DNA of 15,556 nt, taken from contig JABIUG010000058.1 of NCBI GenBank assembly GCA_018700655.1, forward strand, positions 1 through 15,556. Direction: 5' to 3'. This DNA comes from Rhodospirillaceae bacterium (lineage in GTDB: Bacteria > Pseudomonadota > Alphaproteobacteria > SP197). The notes below the pieces were generated by a model. The model did not search any database. It worked only from the letters and a program-made list of their open reading frames with translations, and was not told the origin of the DNA. A program made the translations under genes and the position numbers. This document shows, in pieces, positions 7,007-14,655 of the stretch (positions are counted from its first letter, which is position 1; the number at the start of each line of letters is the position of its first letter).

Positions 7007-7765
7007 ATGAGCGATCAATTGCGTGTCGCCGTCGTCACCGGTGCCGGGACCGGTATTGGCCGCGCCGTTGCAATCGGCCTGCTGGATGATGGATTCAGCG
7101 TTGCGCTGACCGGACGCCGCATGGATCGCCTCGAGGCAGTGGTCGCCGATCGGCCGGAGGCGGCTGATCGCCTCCTTCCCGTGGCTTGCGATGTCGGTGA
7201 TCCTGATTCGGTGACAGGATTGTTTGCGGCCGTCGCGGACCGATTCGGTCGGCTAGACCTGTTGTTCAACAATGCCGGCATCGGCGCACGCGGTGTTCCG
7301 CTGGAGGAGTTGTCGTTCAAGGAGTGGCAAAGAGTCGTCGATACCAACCTCACCGGCCCCTTCCTGTGCACCCAGAACGCCATGCGCATGATGAAGGCCC
7401 AAACACCCAAAGGCGGGCGCATCGTGAACAACGGTTCGATTTCAGCCCATGTGCCACGTCCGCATTCGGCACCCTATACCGCCACGAAACACGCCATTAC
7501 CGGGCTGACACGCTCGACCTCGCTCGATGGCCGGGCGCACAATATCTGCTGTGGCCAGATCGACATCGGAAACGCGCTGACCGAAATGACGGCCGGATCC
7601 GGCGATGGCATGGAGCAGCCTGACGGTCGAATCGTCCCAGAATCGACCATGGATGTCGACAATGTCGTGCGCTCCATCGTTTTGATGGCAAATATGCCGC
7701 TCGACGCCAATGTCCCGTTCATGACGGTCATGTCGAACACCATGCCATATATCGGCCGTGGCTGA
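7007..7765 (+). CDS. Short-chain dehydrogenase/reductase (SDR) family oxidoreductase
   Basis: The product is 252 residues, the normal length of a classical SDR. The cofactor motif TGAGTGIG is at residues 11-18. Arg37-Arg38 after the second strand favours NADP(H). NNAG is at 88-91, with Asn114, Ser144, Tyr157 and Lys161 (YTATK) forming the catalytic tetrad. It is a soluble NAD(P)-dependent dehydrogenase acting on an alcohol or ketone. The ATG at 7007 is preceded by GGAGAG about 5 nt upstream. It diverges from the racemase-like gene with a 131-bp gap that probably carries both promoters, which hints at a shared pathway, for example oxidation of a hydroxy acid or polyol. The substrate is not determinable. 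Confidence 0.92.
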   Translation: MSDQLRVAVVTGAGTGIGRAVAIGLLDDGFSVALTGRRMDRLEAVVADRPEAADRLLPVACDVGDPDSVTGLFAAVADRFGRLDLLFNNAGIGARGVPLEELSFKEWQRVVDTNLTGPFLCTQNAMRMMKAQTPKGGRIVNNGSISAHVPRPHSAPYTATKHAITGLTRSTSLDGRAHNICCGQIDIGNALTEMTAGSGDGMEQPDGRIVPESTMDVDNVVRSIVLMANMPLDANVPFMTVMSNTMPYIGRG

Positions 7766-7781
7766 GCAGTTGCGCCACGGC
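7755..7781 (+). other. Inverted repeat overlapping the SDR stop codon
   Basis: GCCGTGGC (7755-7762) and GCCACGGC (7774-7781) form a perfect 8-bp stem with an 11-nt loop that begins with the TGA stop. No T-tract follows, so it is a weak terminator candidate at best. It overlaps the -35 of the promoter proposed for the next gene. Confidence 0.4.
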
Positions 7782-7799
7782 ACACACCCCACCTATAAT
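7770..7799 (+). promoter_or_regulatory. Candidate sigma70 promoter for the membrane-protein gene
   Basis: TTGCGC (7770-7775) and a perfect TATAAT (7794-7799) are separated by 18 bp. Transcription would start near 7806, leaving a short leader before the ATG at 7849. The -10 is unusually good for this GC-rich sequence; the -35 matches only its first half. Confidence 0.5.
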
Positions 7800-7848
7800 C
7801 CGCGCGCGCTCGGGTCGCAGGGCACCAACAGATTAGAAGGCGAACACC

Positions 7849-8274
7849 ATGGAGTTTAGTGAGATCGGGCTGGCCATTTGGGTCTTTGTTGCCTTCATGC
7901 TGGCATCGGTAAACGCCATGCTGTGCCGTGGCCTGGGTAAATCGACCGAGATGAACCCGGAATTCCTGGCCAATATGGGATTCTTCTGGTCGGTGATACC
8001 TGCCGCCATGTTCGGCGCGAGCGCCTACTTCCCCTGGCTGGACCTCAGCGTCATCGCGCCCTTTGCCTTCCTGCTGGGCCTGGTACCGCTGGCCGTGATC
8101 TACGTGATCCGGGGCAAGCCCGAACAGGCGCCAATGATGTTTGGACGCGACGACCAGGGCCGCCTGTCACTTTTTGCCTGCAGTCCCGAGGAAGTCGTGA
8201 CCACCGTGCTGTACGCAGTATTGGCGTTCGAGATCTGCACGATTTTCCTTTGGGATCAGCTTTATCGCGCATGA
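7849..8274 (+). CDS. Small integral membrane protein, unknown function
   Basis: The product is 141 residues. Four hydrophobic segments are visible: about 5-26 (IGLAIWVFVAFMLASV), 43-62 (FFWSVIPAAMFGAS), 66-88 (SVIAPFAFLLGLVPLAVIYV) and 115-135 (VVTTVLYAVLAFEICTIFLW). A polar stretch at 89-113 (RGKPEQAP...FGRDDQGR) joins the third and fourth. It is an inner-membrane protein by composition. I do not recognise the family and no catalytic motif stands out. The ATG has AGAAGG about 9 nt upstream. It stands alone between the SDR gene and the rplU promoter, probably with its own promoter. Confidence 0.72.
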   Translation: MEFSEIGLAIWVFVAFMLASVNAMLCRGLGKSTEMNPEFLANMGFFWSVIPAAMFGASAYFPWLDLSVIAPFAFLLGLVPLAVIYVIRGKPEQAPMMFGRDDQGRLSLFACSPEEVVTTVLYAVLAFEICTIFLWDQLYRA

Positions 8275-8371
8275 AGGTCGATTTTCCGCCTTATCAGCAG
8301 TCCCTGCGATAGGTCGTTGACCCGGCGGTTCGTGGCTGCCGCCTGAAACGTTCTTCAGGGCGCGCTTCATG

Positions 8372-8399
8372 TTGACATCCGGTTTCCGATCCCTATAGT
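8372..8399 (+). promoter_or_regulatory. Strong sigma70-type promoter for rplU-rpmA
   Basis: A perfect TTGACA (8372-8377), a 16-bp spacer and TATAGT (8394-8399) give an expected start near 8406 and a leader of roughly 60 nt before rplU. This fits the high expression needed for ribosomal proteins. Upstream, CCTGAA (8342-8347) and TTCAGG (8354-8359) form a small 6-bp hairpin, possibly the end of the preceding transcript. The rest of the 8275-8468 gap shows nothing I can name, including no recognisable L21 autoregulatory leader. Confidence 0.78.
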
Positions 8400-8468
8400 C
8401 CGGCCGTCCGCGCGGGAAGCGCCCTGGGCCACCCGTTTACGTGGATCAAAACACAAGGTTACAGAACG

Positions 8469-8864
8469 ATGTTCGCAGTCATCAAAACAGGCGGCAAGCA
8501 GTACCGCGTCGCTCAGAATGATATCCTCACCGTGGAGCGCCTGACGGGCGAGCCCGGCGAATCGATCGATTTCGACAAGGTGCTGATGGTCGCAGACGGC
8601 GACGATGTTGATGTCGTCGCCGATGGCGCCACCGTGAAGGCAGAAATCCTTGAGCACAATCGTGCCGACAAGATCCTGATCTTCAAGAAAAAGCGCCGCA
8701 AGCACTACCGTCGCCGTGGCGGTCACCGCCAGCAGCACACCGTTGTGAAGATCACCGAGATTCTGGCCAAGGGCGCCAAGAAGCCCGCAGCCAAAAAGGC
8801 AGCCGCCAAGAAAGCGGCACCCAAAACTGATGCCGAGGCCGCTCCGGCCGAAGCGCAAGCCTGA
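8469..8864 (+). CDS. rplU: 50S ribosomal protein L21
   Basis: The product is 131 residues. It opens with MFAVIKTGGKQYRV, the diagnostic L21 start, and contains FKKKRRKHYRRRGGHRQQHT, the rRNA-binding basic segment. The core ends near residue 102. The remaining tail is low complexity, made of AAKKA-type Lys/Ala repeats and then an acidic Ala/Glu end, an extension frequent in alphaproteobacteria. The protein binds 23S rRNA in the large subunit. It is the first gene after the strong promoter and is followed 13 bp later by rpmA. Confidence 0.98.
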   Translation: MFAVIKTGGKQYRVAQNDILTVERLTGEPGESIDFDKVLMVADGDDVDVVADGATVKAEILEHNRADKILIFKKKRRKHYRRRGGHRQQHTVVKITEILAKGAKKPAAKKAAAKKAAPKTDAEAAPAEAQA

Positions 8865-8877
8865 GGAGGACTGACCT

Positions 8878-9147
8878 ATGGCCCATAAAAAGGCAGGCGG
8901 TAGCTCACGTAACGGGCGCGACTCACCGGGTCAGCGACTGGGCGTGAAGAAGTTCGGCGGCGAGGAAGTCGTTGCCGGCAACATTCTGGTGCGCCAGCGC
9001 GGCACCAAGTTCCATCCCGGCACGAATGTCGGCATGGGCAAGGACCACACGCTGTTTGCGACCGACCATGGCCAGGTCCTGTTCCGCAGGGCTGTTGGCA
9101 AACGCACCTATATTGACGTGGTCCCGGCCGCGGTGGCTGCTGAATAG
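8878..9147 (+). CDS. rpmA: 50S ribosomal protein L27
   Basis: The product is 89 residues with the canonical start MAHKKAGGSSRNGRDSPGQR and the core GNILVRQRGTKFHPG. L27 lies near the peptidyl-transferase centre through its N-terminus. That N-terminus is short, starting MAHKKAGG, with no cleavable extension of the Firmicutes type. A strong Shine-Dalgarno (GAGGAGG) lies just upstream, at the end of rplU. It is co-transcribed with rplU and ends at the intrinsic terminator 30 bp downstream. Confidence 0.98.
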   Translation: MAHKKAGGSSRNGRDSPGQRLGVKKFGGEEVVAGNILVRQRGTKFHPGTNVGMGKDHTLFATDHGQVLFRRAVGKRTYIDVVPAAVAAE

Positions 9148-9176
9148 GCGTCCCGCCCCACCACACCAAGAACAAG

Positions 9177-9209
9177 AAGGGGAATGGCGCGCCATTCCCC
9201 TTTTTCTTT
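9177..9209 (+). terminator. Rho-independent terminator of rplU-rpmA
   Basis: Bases 9177-9202 are a perfect 26-bp palindrome, AAGGGGAATGGCG followed by its reverse complement. Folded, this is an 11-bp stem with a GCGC loop, and the 3' arm runs into TTTTTCTTT (9201-9209). It is a textbook intrinsic terminator. Its symmetry and flanking A-rich 5' side give some function on the other strand too. It cuts the ribosomal-protein pair off from the obgE run that follows. Confidence 0.95.
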
Positions 9210-9230
9210 GTCCAATCGCTGGAATCGAAC

Positions 9231-9692
9231 GTGTCAGAACGTAATCTGGAATTCGCCCCGCTGGTGCCCGAGCTTCTATGCATGAATGTTGCACAGAGTA
9301 TAGACTTCTATTGCGGCACGCTGGGTTTCAGGAAGCTCTACGGACGCGATAACCCTCCGTTTGCCTATCTGGAGCGTGAAGGTGCCCAGATCATGCTGGA
9401 ACAGTTCGAACCCGACGGCTGGTTGACGGCCGAGATGGAACGGCCTTTCGGACGCGGCATCAATTTCCAGATCGAAACCACCGCGATCGATCCCATGGTT
9501 GACGCGCTGGAAACCGCCGGCACGCCCCTCTTCCGCGAACCCGAAGAAGCCTGGTATGGCGGCCAGGATTGCCTCTATGGCCAGCGTCAGTTTCTGGTGC
9601 TGGATCCCGACGGCTATCTGCTGCGATTCTGTCAGGATCTCGGGCAACGCCCGCTCGATAACCCACCTGACAGCGGAAGGGTCCGGGCATGA
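9231..9692 (+). CDS. VOC/glyoxalase-bleomycin resistance protein family
   Basis: The product is 153 residues from GTG 9231. It reads as one vicinal-oxygen-chelate unit pair: LVPELLCMNVAQSIDFYCGTLGF (first beta-alpha-beta, from residue 11), YLEREGAQIMLEQ, INFQIET, then the second half ending FLVLDPDGYLLRFCQDLG. This resembles bleomycin-resistance-like VOC proteins, which bind drugs or metals; the substrate is unknown. GTG is chosen because the later ATG at 9282 would remove the first beta strand. The Shine-Dalgarno is weak (GGAA). The start is only 21 bp past the terminator, so its promoter is unclear. Its stop overlaps the obgE start in ATGA. A GNAT acetyltransferase often occupies this slot in related genomes. 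Confidence 0.88.
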   Translation: MSERNLEFAPLVPELLCMNVAQSIDFYCGTLGFRKLYGRDNPPFAYLEREGAQIMLEQFEPDGWLTAEMERPFGRGINFQIETTAIDPMVDALETAGTPLFREPEEAWYGGQDCLYGQRQFLVLDPDGYLLRFCQDLGQRPLDNPPDSGRVRA

Positions 9693-10705
9693 AGTTCCTC
9701 GACCAGGCCAAGATCTATCTCAGGAGCGGCAACGGCGGTGCCGGCTCCATGAGCTTTCGGCGCGAGAAATTCATCGAGTTCGGTGGGCCCGACGGCGGTG
9801 ATGGCGGCCGCGGTGGCGACATCGTGCTCGAATGCGTCGACAACCTGAACACGCTGATCGACTACCGCTTCCAGCAACACATCAAGGCCAAGAACGGGCG
9901 ACCCGGCGCCGGCCAGCAACGCACGGGCGCCGGCGCAGACGATGTAATCGTCCCGATTCCGCCTGGCACCCAGGTCTTTGCCGAAGACCAGCTCACCCTG
10001 CTGGCCGATCTCACCGTGCCTGGCCAGCGCGTTGTCCTGCTCCAGGGTGGCGATGGCGGCAAGGGCAACATCCGGTTCAAGACCTCGACCAACCAGGCAC
10101 CCCGCCGGGCCGATCCCGGCTGGCCCGGTGAAGAACGTTGGGTCTGGCTGCGCCTGAAACTGATCGCAGATGTCGGTCTGGTCGGGCTGCCCAATGCCGG
10201 CAAGTCGACCCTGCTGTCGGCGCTCTCACGCGCCAGGCCCAAGATTGCCGATTACCCCTTCACTACGCTGCATCCCAATCTGGGCGTGGTCGGGATCGAC
10301 GAGGACGAATACGTCATGGCAGATCTGCCGGGCCTGATCGAAGGTGCCCATGAGGGGGTTGGCCTGGGTGACCGGTTCCTGGGCCATGCCGAACGTTGCG
10401 CGGCGATTCTGCATCTGGTCGACGGTACGACCGAAGACATTGCCCTAGATTACCGCACGATCCACGCCGAACTTGAAGCATACGGCGGCGGACTGGTCCG
10501 CAAACCCACCGTGCTTGTGCTCAACAAAGTCGACGCCTTGACCGAAGAATTGCGCGAAGAAGCACATCAGATCCTGGCCGAGGCATCGGGGCTTCCCGTG
10601 ATGTTGATGTCGGGTGCTTCCGGCGAGGGTGTCCAACAAGTTTCGCGCCAGTTGATGGTCCACGTCGTGCAGGAGCGCGAGCGCCGGGCTGAGTCGGCGG
10701 CATGA
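9689..10705 (+). CDS. obgE: Obg family GTPase (ribosome assembly / stress)
   Basis: The product is 338 residues. Residues 1-158 are the glycine-rich Obg fold (GNGGAGSMSFRREKF, GGPDGGDGGRGGD). The G domain follows, with G1 GLPNAGKST at 166-174, switch YPFTTLHPNLG, G3 DLPGLIEGA from Asp212, G4 NKVD from Asn279, and SGAS near the end. The protein stops soon after the G domain and has no extra C-terminal OCT domain. Obg/CgtA binds the 50S subunit during assembly and links it to growth and stress signalling. It overlaps the VOC gene and proB by four bases on each side (ATGA), which implies translational coupling. Confidence 0.97.
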   Translation: MKFLDQAKIYLRSGNGGAGSMSFRREKFIEFGGPDGGDGGRGGDIVLECVDNLNTLIDYRFQQHIKAKNGRPGAGQQRTGAGADDVIVPIPPGTQVFAEDQLTLLADLTVPGQRVVLLQGGDGGKGNIRFKTSTNQAPRRADPGWPGEERWVWLRLKLIADVGLVGLPNAGKSTLLSALSRARPKIADYPFTTLHPNLGVVGIDEDEYVMADLPGLIEGAHEGVGLGDRFLGHAERCAAILHLVDGTTEDIALDYRTIHAELEAYGGGLVRKPTVLVLNKVDALTEELREEAHQILAEASGLPVMLMSGASGEGVQQVSRQLMVHVVQERERRAESAA

Positions 10706-11817
10706 CCTCCGGGCTCGATCATGCACGCAGGATCGTGGTCAAGATCGGATCCGCACTGCTGGTCGAGGGTCAGGACGGTCGCATACACCGTTCGTGGTTG
10801 AATGCTCTGGCGGACGACATCGCCGATTTGCGCCGTGACGGCCGTGAAGTGCTGATTGTGACGTCCGGCGCAATCGCGATCGGACGTCGCCTGCTCGGCC
10901 TTACCGCAGGCACCATGCGGCTTGAGGAAAGTCAGGCTGCGGCCGCCAGTGGGCAGATCCGCCTGGCCCACGCCTACCAGGAAGCACTTGGCCGCCACGA
11001 AATCGGCGTCGCACAGCTTCTGTTGACCCTGGATGATACCGAAGACCGCAGGCGTTATCTCAACGCACTCAACACGCTCAACACCTTGCTGCGCATGGGT
11101 GCGGTGCCCATCGTGAACGAAAACGACACGGTTGCCACCGGCGAGATCCGGTTCGGCGACAACGACAGGTTGGCTGCCCGCGTTTCCATGATGGCAAGCG
11201 CCGATGCGCTGGTCCTTCTCTCCGACATTGACGGCCTCTACGACCGTGACCCCAAGACCAACAACGACGTCACCATGATCCACGAAGTCGAGGCGATCAC
11301 ACCAGAGATCATGGCGATGGGCGGCAAGGCACGCGCCGGTGATTCCTCGGGCGGCATGGAAACCAAACTGATTGCCGCTCGCATCGCGACCCAGGCCGGC
11401 TGCAACATGGCGATTGCAGATGGGCGCATCGATCACCCCCTCCGGGCCATGCGCGAAGGCAAGCCGTGCACCTGGTTCCTGGCCAGGGACAATCCAACCA
11501 CCGCACGCAAACGCTGGATTGCCGGAGCGCTCAAGCCCAGTGGCAGCGTTACCGTGGATGCCGGCGCACTGACCGCACTTGGCAGTGGCCGCAGCCTGCT
11601 TCCTGCAGGCGTAACATCCGTCGAGGGCAGCTTCGACAGGGGCGATGCCGTCGTTCTGAATGGCCCTGATGGTTTGGAGGTCGGACGTGGTCTGGTCGCC
11701 TACTCTTGTGCCGATGCACGCACCATCGCGGGCCACAAAAGCGGTGAAATAGAGCTGTTGCTGGGCTACCGTGGCCGCGAAGAATTGATCCACCGCGACG
11801 ATCTGGTGATGGCATGA
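10702..11817 (+). CDS. proB: Glutamate 5-kinase
   Basis: The product is 371 residues. The amino-acid-kinase domain carries VVKIGSALLV near the N-terminus, VTSGAIAIGRRLL, LLLTLDDTEDRRRYLNALNT, NENDTV and FGDNDRLAARVS. A PUA domain fills about residues 280-360. It phosphorylates L-glutamate to gamma-glutamyl phosphate, the first and normally proline-inhibited step of proline synthesis, in the cytoplasm. The ATG overlaps the obgE stop and its own stop overlaps proA (ATGA both times). Proline made here could also serve osmoprotection, but nothing in the sequence shows that. Confidence 0.97.
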   Translation: MTSGLDHARRIVVKIGSALLVEGQDGRIHRSWLNALADDIADLRRDGREVLIVTSGAIAIGRRLLGLTAGTMRLEESQAAAASGQIRLAHAYQEALGRHEIGVAQLLLTLDDTEDRRRYLNALNTLNTLLRMGAVPIVNENDTVATGEIRFGDNDRLAARVSMMASADALVLLSDIDGLYDRDPKTNNDVTMIHEVEAITPEIMAMGGKARAGDSSGGMETKLIAARIATQAGCNMAIADGRIDHPLRAMREGKPCTWFLARDNPTTARKRWIAGALKPSGSVTVDAGALTALGSGRSLLPAGVTSVEGSFDRGDAVVLNGPDGLEVGRGLVAYSCADARTIAGHKSGEIELLLGYRGREELIHRDDLVMA

Positions 11818-13106
11818 ACGCCGCCACGCAAGCCACGGCACAGCGCCAGGACGATGTTGTGTCGCTCATGGACGAGATCGGCCGTGCTGCCCGCGAGGCA
11901 GCCGGAACGCTGGCGCTGGCGTCGAACCATAGCAAAAACCAGGCTTTGCTGGCCGCAGCCGCCGCACTGCGTGAGGCTACCTCTGCTCTCCTGGAGGCCA
12001 ATGCCCACGACATGGCGCTGGCGCGCGAGAAAGGCCTTTCCGGCCCCATACTCGACCGCCTCGCGCTGGACACATCGCGTATCGAGAGTATGGCAACCGG
12101 TCTTGAGGCCATCGCGGAACTCGATGACCCCGTCGGGCGTGAACGCGAACGCTGGACGGTTCCCAGCGGCCTCGACATCGCGCGCGTTTCGGTTCCCCTG
12201 GGCGTCATCGGCATCATCTACGAATCGCGGCCCAATGTGACAGCCGACGCCGGTGCGTTGTGCCTGAAATCGGGCAACGCGGCGATCCTGCGCGGTGGGT
12301 CGGAAAGCCATCATTCTTCACACGCAATCGCTGCCTGTCTTCAGCAAGGCCTTGCAGCGGCCGGATTGCCTGAAGCTGCCATCCAGCTTGTGCCGACAAC
12401 CGACCGCGCTGCCGTCGGCGCCATGCTGACCATGACCCGCTGGATCGACATCATCGTTCCGCGTGGCGGACAATCCCTGATCGAGCGAGTCCAGAGCGAA
12501 AGCCGCGTACCGGTGATCGCCCACCTGATCGGCCTTTGTCACGTCTATGTCGACGGCAAGGCCGATGCCGCGATGGCGCGCGACATCACCGTCAATGCCA
12601 AGATGCGCCGCACCAGCATATGCGGCGCAGCCGAAACCCTGCTGCTTGATGAAGCACTGGCCCCCGAAGCCCAGACCTCCATCGTCAGCGCGCTTGTCGA
12701 TGCCGGTTGCGAGGTCAGGGGCGATGAAGCCGTCCAGAAGCTTGATCCCCGGGTTGGCCCAGCAGGGGATATCGATTGGGATACGGAATATCTCGATAGC
12801 GTCATTTCGGCCCGCATCGTCGATGGTGTCGAAGGTGCCCTCGACCATATTGGCCGGCACGGGTCGGATCACACCGACACGATCGTGACGCAAGACGACA
12901 AGACCGCAGAGCTGTTCCTGACGCGGGCGCCCAGCGCCATTGCCATGTGGAATGCCTCGACCCAGTTTGCCGATGGCGGAGAGTTCGGCATGGGCGTGGA
13001 AATCGGTATCTCCACCAATAGGCTGCATGCCCGCGGCCCTGTGGGCGTCGATCAGTTGACGACCATGAAGTATGTCGTGCGGGGCAGCGGACAGATCAGA
13101 CCCTGA
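11814..13106 (+). CDS. proA: Gamma-glutamyl phosphate reductase
   Basis: The product is 430 residues of the aldehyde-dehydrogenase fold. Family landmarks are VPLGVIGIIYESRPNVTADA, LKSGNAAILRGGSES, a catalytic Cys270 in RRTSICGAAET, and the end GPVGVDQLTTMKYVVRGSGQ. It reduces gamma-glutamyl phosphate with NADPH to glutamate-5-semialdehyde, which cyclises to pyrroline-5-carboxylate. It directly follows its pathway partner proB with an ATGA overlap. The stop TGA at 13104-13106 lies in CTGA, which I take as the start of nadD. Confidence 0.97.
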   Translation: MNAATQATAQRQDDVVSLMDEIGRAAREAAGTLALASNHSKNQALLAAAAALREATSALLEANAHDMALAREKGLSGPILDRLALDTSRIESMATGLEAIAELDDPVGRERERWTVPSGLDIARVSVPLGVIGIIYESRPNVTADAGALCLKSGNAAILRGGSESHHSSHAIAACLQQGLAAAGLPEAAIQLVPTTDRAAVGAMLTMTRWIDIIVPRGGQSLIERVQSESRVPVIAHLIGLCHVYVDGKADAAMARDITVNAKMRRTSICGAAETLLLDEALAPEAQTSIVSALVDAGCEVRGDEAVQKLDPRVGPAGDIDWDTEYLDSVISARIVDGVEGALDHIGRHGSDHTDTIVTQDDKTAELFLTRAPSAIAMWNASTQFADGGEFGMGVEIGISTNRLHARGPVGVDQLTTMKYVVRGSGQIRP

Positions 13107-13732
13107 CACGCCACCTTTCGCTCCTGAACCACGCTGCCGGCCGCCGTATCGGGCTGCTGGGCGGCTCGTTCAATCCAGCCCATGAGGGCCACCTGTTTAT
13201 CAGCCGTCTGGCACTGGAGCGGCTGTTCCTTGACGAGGTCTGGTGGCTCGTCGCACCCCAGAACCCGCTCAAACCGCTTGATGACATGGCGCCGTTCGAG
13301 GAGCGCCTGCGGCGCACGGACGAGTTCGCCGACCATCCCGGCATCATTGTCACCGGACTGGAAAGAGACCTTGGCACCCGTTTCACGGTCGACACCATCG
13401 CACGCCTGCAGATCCGCGCGCCCCAGACCCGCTTCGTCTGGCTGATGGGGGCAGACAACCTCGCTACAATCCACCACTGGCATCGTTGGCAGGAGATCTT
13501 CGAGAGCGTTCCGGTTGCGGTTTTCGACCGGGCTCCGTATTCTTTCTCCTGTCTTGCGAGCCGGGCTGCGGTCCGGTACCGACGCCATCGTCTCCCCGCA
13601 TCGCGGGCTAGGGCACTGGCCGACGTAGCGCCACCGGTCTGGACTTTTGTTCTGGGCCCGCGGCATCCCGCCTCGGCCACGGCCATTCGGGCGGGTGATC
13701 GAAGCTTCGGCTTCGCAGGACAGGACGATTGA
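13103..13732 (+). CDS. nadD: Nicotinate-nucleotide adenylyltransferase (probable CTG start)
   Basis: The nucleotidyltransferase motif GLLGGSFNPAHEGH lies shortly after the start. VWWLVAPQNPLKP, WLMGADNLATIHHW and a C-terminal PRHPASATAIRAG (the ISSTxIR-type motif) complete the family. The enzyme adenylates nicotinate mononucleotide to deamido-NAD in de novo NAD synthesis. No in-frame ATG, GTG or TTG lies ahead of the conserved motif; the first ATG is far inside. The best start is CTG 13103, giving 209 residues (read MTRHLSLLNHAAGRR...) and a four-base CTGA overlap with the proA stop. A second CTG at 13124 is the alternative. No strong Shine-Dalgarno is seen, so coupling with proA translation is likely. 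Default gene callers may truncate this gene to 13286 or lose it. Confidence 0.9.
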   Translation: MTRHLSLLNHAAGRRIGLLGGSFNPAHEGHLFISRLALERLFLDEVWWLVAPQNPLKPLDDMAPFEERLRRTDEFADHPGIIVTGLERDLGTRFTVDTIARLQIRAPQTRFVWLMGADNLATIHHWHRWQEIFESVPVAVFDRAPYSFSCLASRAAVRYRRHRLPASRARALADVAPPVWTFVLGPRHPASATAIRAGDRSFGFAGQDD

Positions 13733-14133
13733 GCAACATCCCAAAAGGGAGGGGTTCCATTCCTCGTAAGTCTGCTGCCGGGAAACAGATCCTGGATATG
13801 GTAGCGCTCGCCAAGAGCGCCCTTGAAGACGGCAAAGCCGAAAACGTGGTCACGATCGACCTCGCCGGCAAAACGTCCTTTGCAGATCATATGATTGTCT
13901 GCAGCGGTCAGTCACAGAGGCAGGTATCTGCACTTGCCGACAGATTGGTCGACAGCCTGAAGGAATCGAAATACCGCATCAGCGGTATGGAAGGGTATGA
14001 AAGCGGCAACTGGGTCCTTGTCGATCTGGGCGACGTGATTGTGCACATCTTCCGCAACGAAATTCGCGAGATTTACAATCTGGAAAAGATGTGGTCGATG
14101 CCCATGCCCCTGGCGATGGAAGCCACCGCCTGA
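13729..14133 (+). CDS. rsfS: Ribosomal silencing factor RsfS
   Basis: The product is 134 residues from TTG 13729. The core DGKAENVVTIDLAGKTSFADHMIVCSG, then SQRQVSALADRL and the end WVLVDLGDVIVHIFRNEIREIYNLEKMW, is diagnostic. RsfS binds L14 and blocks subunit joining when nutrients are short. The TTG overlaps the nadD stop as TTGA, with AGGA upstream. A rival start is ATT at 13759, which sits 4 nt after a far stronger Shine-Dalgarno-like AGGGAGGGG. ATG 13798 is later and has no ribosome site. The true start is uncertain; the body of the gene is not. Confidence 0.93.
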   Translation: MSNIPKGRGSIPRKSAAGKQILDMVALAKSALEDGKAENVVTIDLAGKTSFADHMIVCSGQSQRQVSALADRLVDSLKESKYRISGMEGYESGNWVLVDLGDVIVHIFRNEIREIYNLEKMWSMPMPLAMEATA

Positions 14134-14170
14134 CGCCGTTACTTCCTGGCTGGCCTCGATTCGCGAAGCC

Positions 14171-14620
14171 ATGCGACTGACTGTAGCCGCCGTTGGGCGC
14201 GCCCGCGGCGGCCCTGTTCGCACGCTCTTTGACGACTACGCCGGACGGCTGCCCTGGCAGGTCCGGCTTCAGGAGATTGCCGAGGCTGACGGTCCCCAGC
14301 GCAAGACAAGGGAAGGCGAAAAACTGTTGGCCGCCATTCCAGATGGTGCGGTCCTGGTCGCGCTCGACGAACACGGCAAGGTGTTCGATAGCCGCCAGCT
14401 TGCAGGCTGGGTCGGAAAGCAGCGTGACGAGGGCCAGCGTGATCTCGCCTTCATCATCGGTGGTGCCGACGGGCTGGCCGAACCGGTTCTCAAAAAGGCG
14501 GGGCTGATCCTGTCGCTCGGCGCCCTGACCTGGCCACACATGATGGTGCGTGCGATGTTGATGGAGCAGATCTACCGCGCTCATACGATCCTGACCGGCC
14601 ACCCCTATCATCGCGATTGA
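14171..14620 (+). CDS. rlmH: 23S rRNA pseudouridine1915 N3-methyltransferase (RlmH)
   Basis: The product is 149 residues from ATG 14171 (MRLTVAAVGRARGGPVRTL). It shows the SPOUT features of the family: FIIGGADGL near residue 97 for the S-adenosylmethionine knot, then LSLGALTWPHMMVRAMLMEQIYRA and the terminal GHPYHRD. RlmH methylates pseudouridine 1915 in helix 69 of 23S rRNA on assembled 70S ribosomes. It follows rsfS after 37 bp, the usual order. Upstream the ribosome site is weak. A large palindrome lies 35 bp downstream. Confidence 0.96.
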   Translation: MRLTVAAVGRARGGPVRTLFDDYAGRLPWQVRLQEIAEADGPQRKTREGEKLLAAIPDGAVLVALDEHGKVFDSRQLAGWVGKQRDEGQRDLAFIIGGADGLAEPVLKKAGLILSLGALTWPHMMVRAMLMEQIYRAHTILTGHPYHRD

Positions 14621-14655
14621 TCTGACATCGTGTTGCCACATCCAAGTCATATCCA

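Noticed and set aside
5961..7010. 349-codon open frame antisense to the racemase-like gene
   Set aside because: It spans the divergent spacer and has no recognisable domain, while the minus strand has all the metal and catalytic residues.
8776..8830. Lys/Ala-rich repeats at the end of rplU as a separate repeat element
   Set aside because: They are in frame and are a normal low-complexity tail of alphaproteobacterial L21.
10567..11841. 424-codon open frame antisense to proB
   Set aside because: It is a shadow of proB, whose kinase and PUA motifs are unambiguous.
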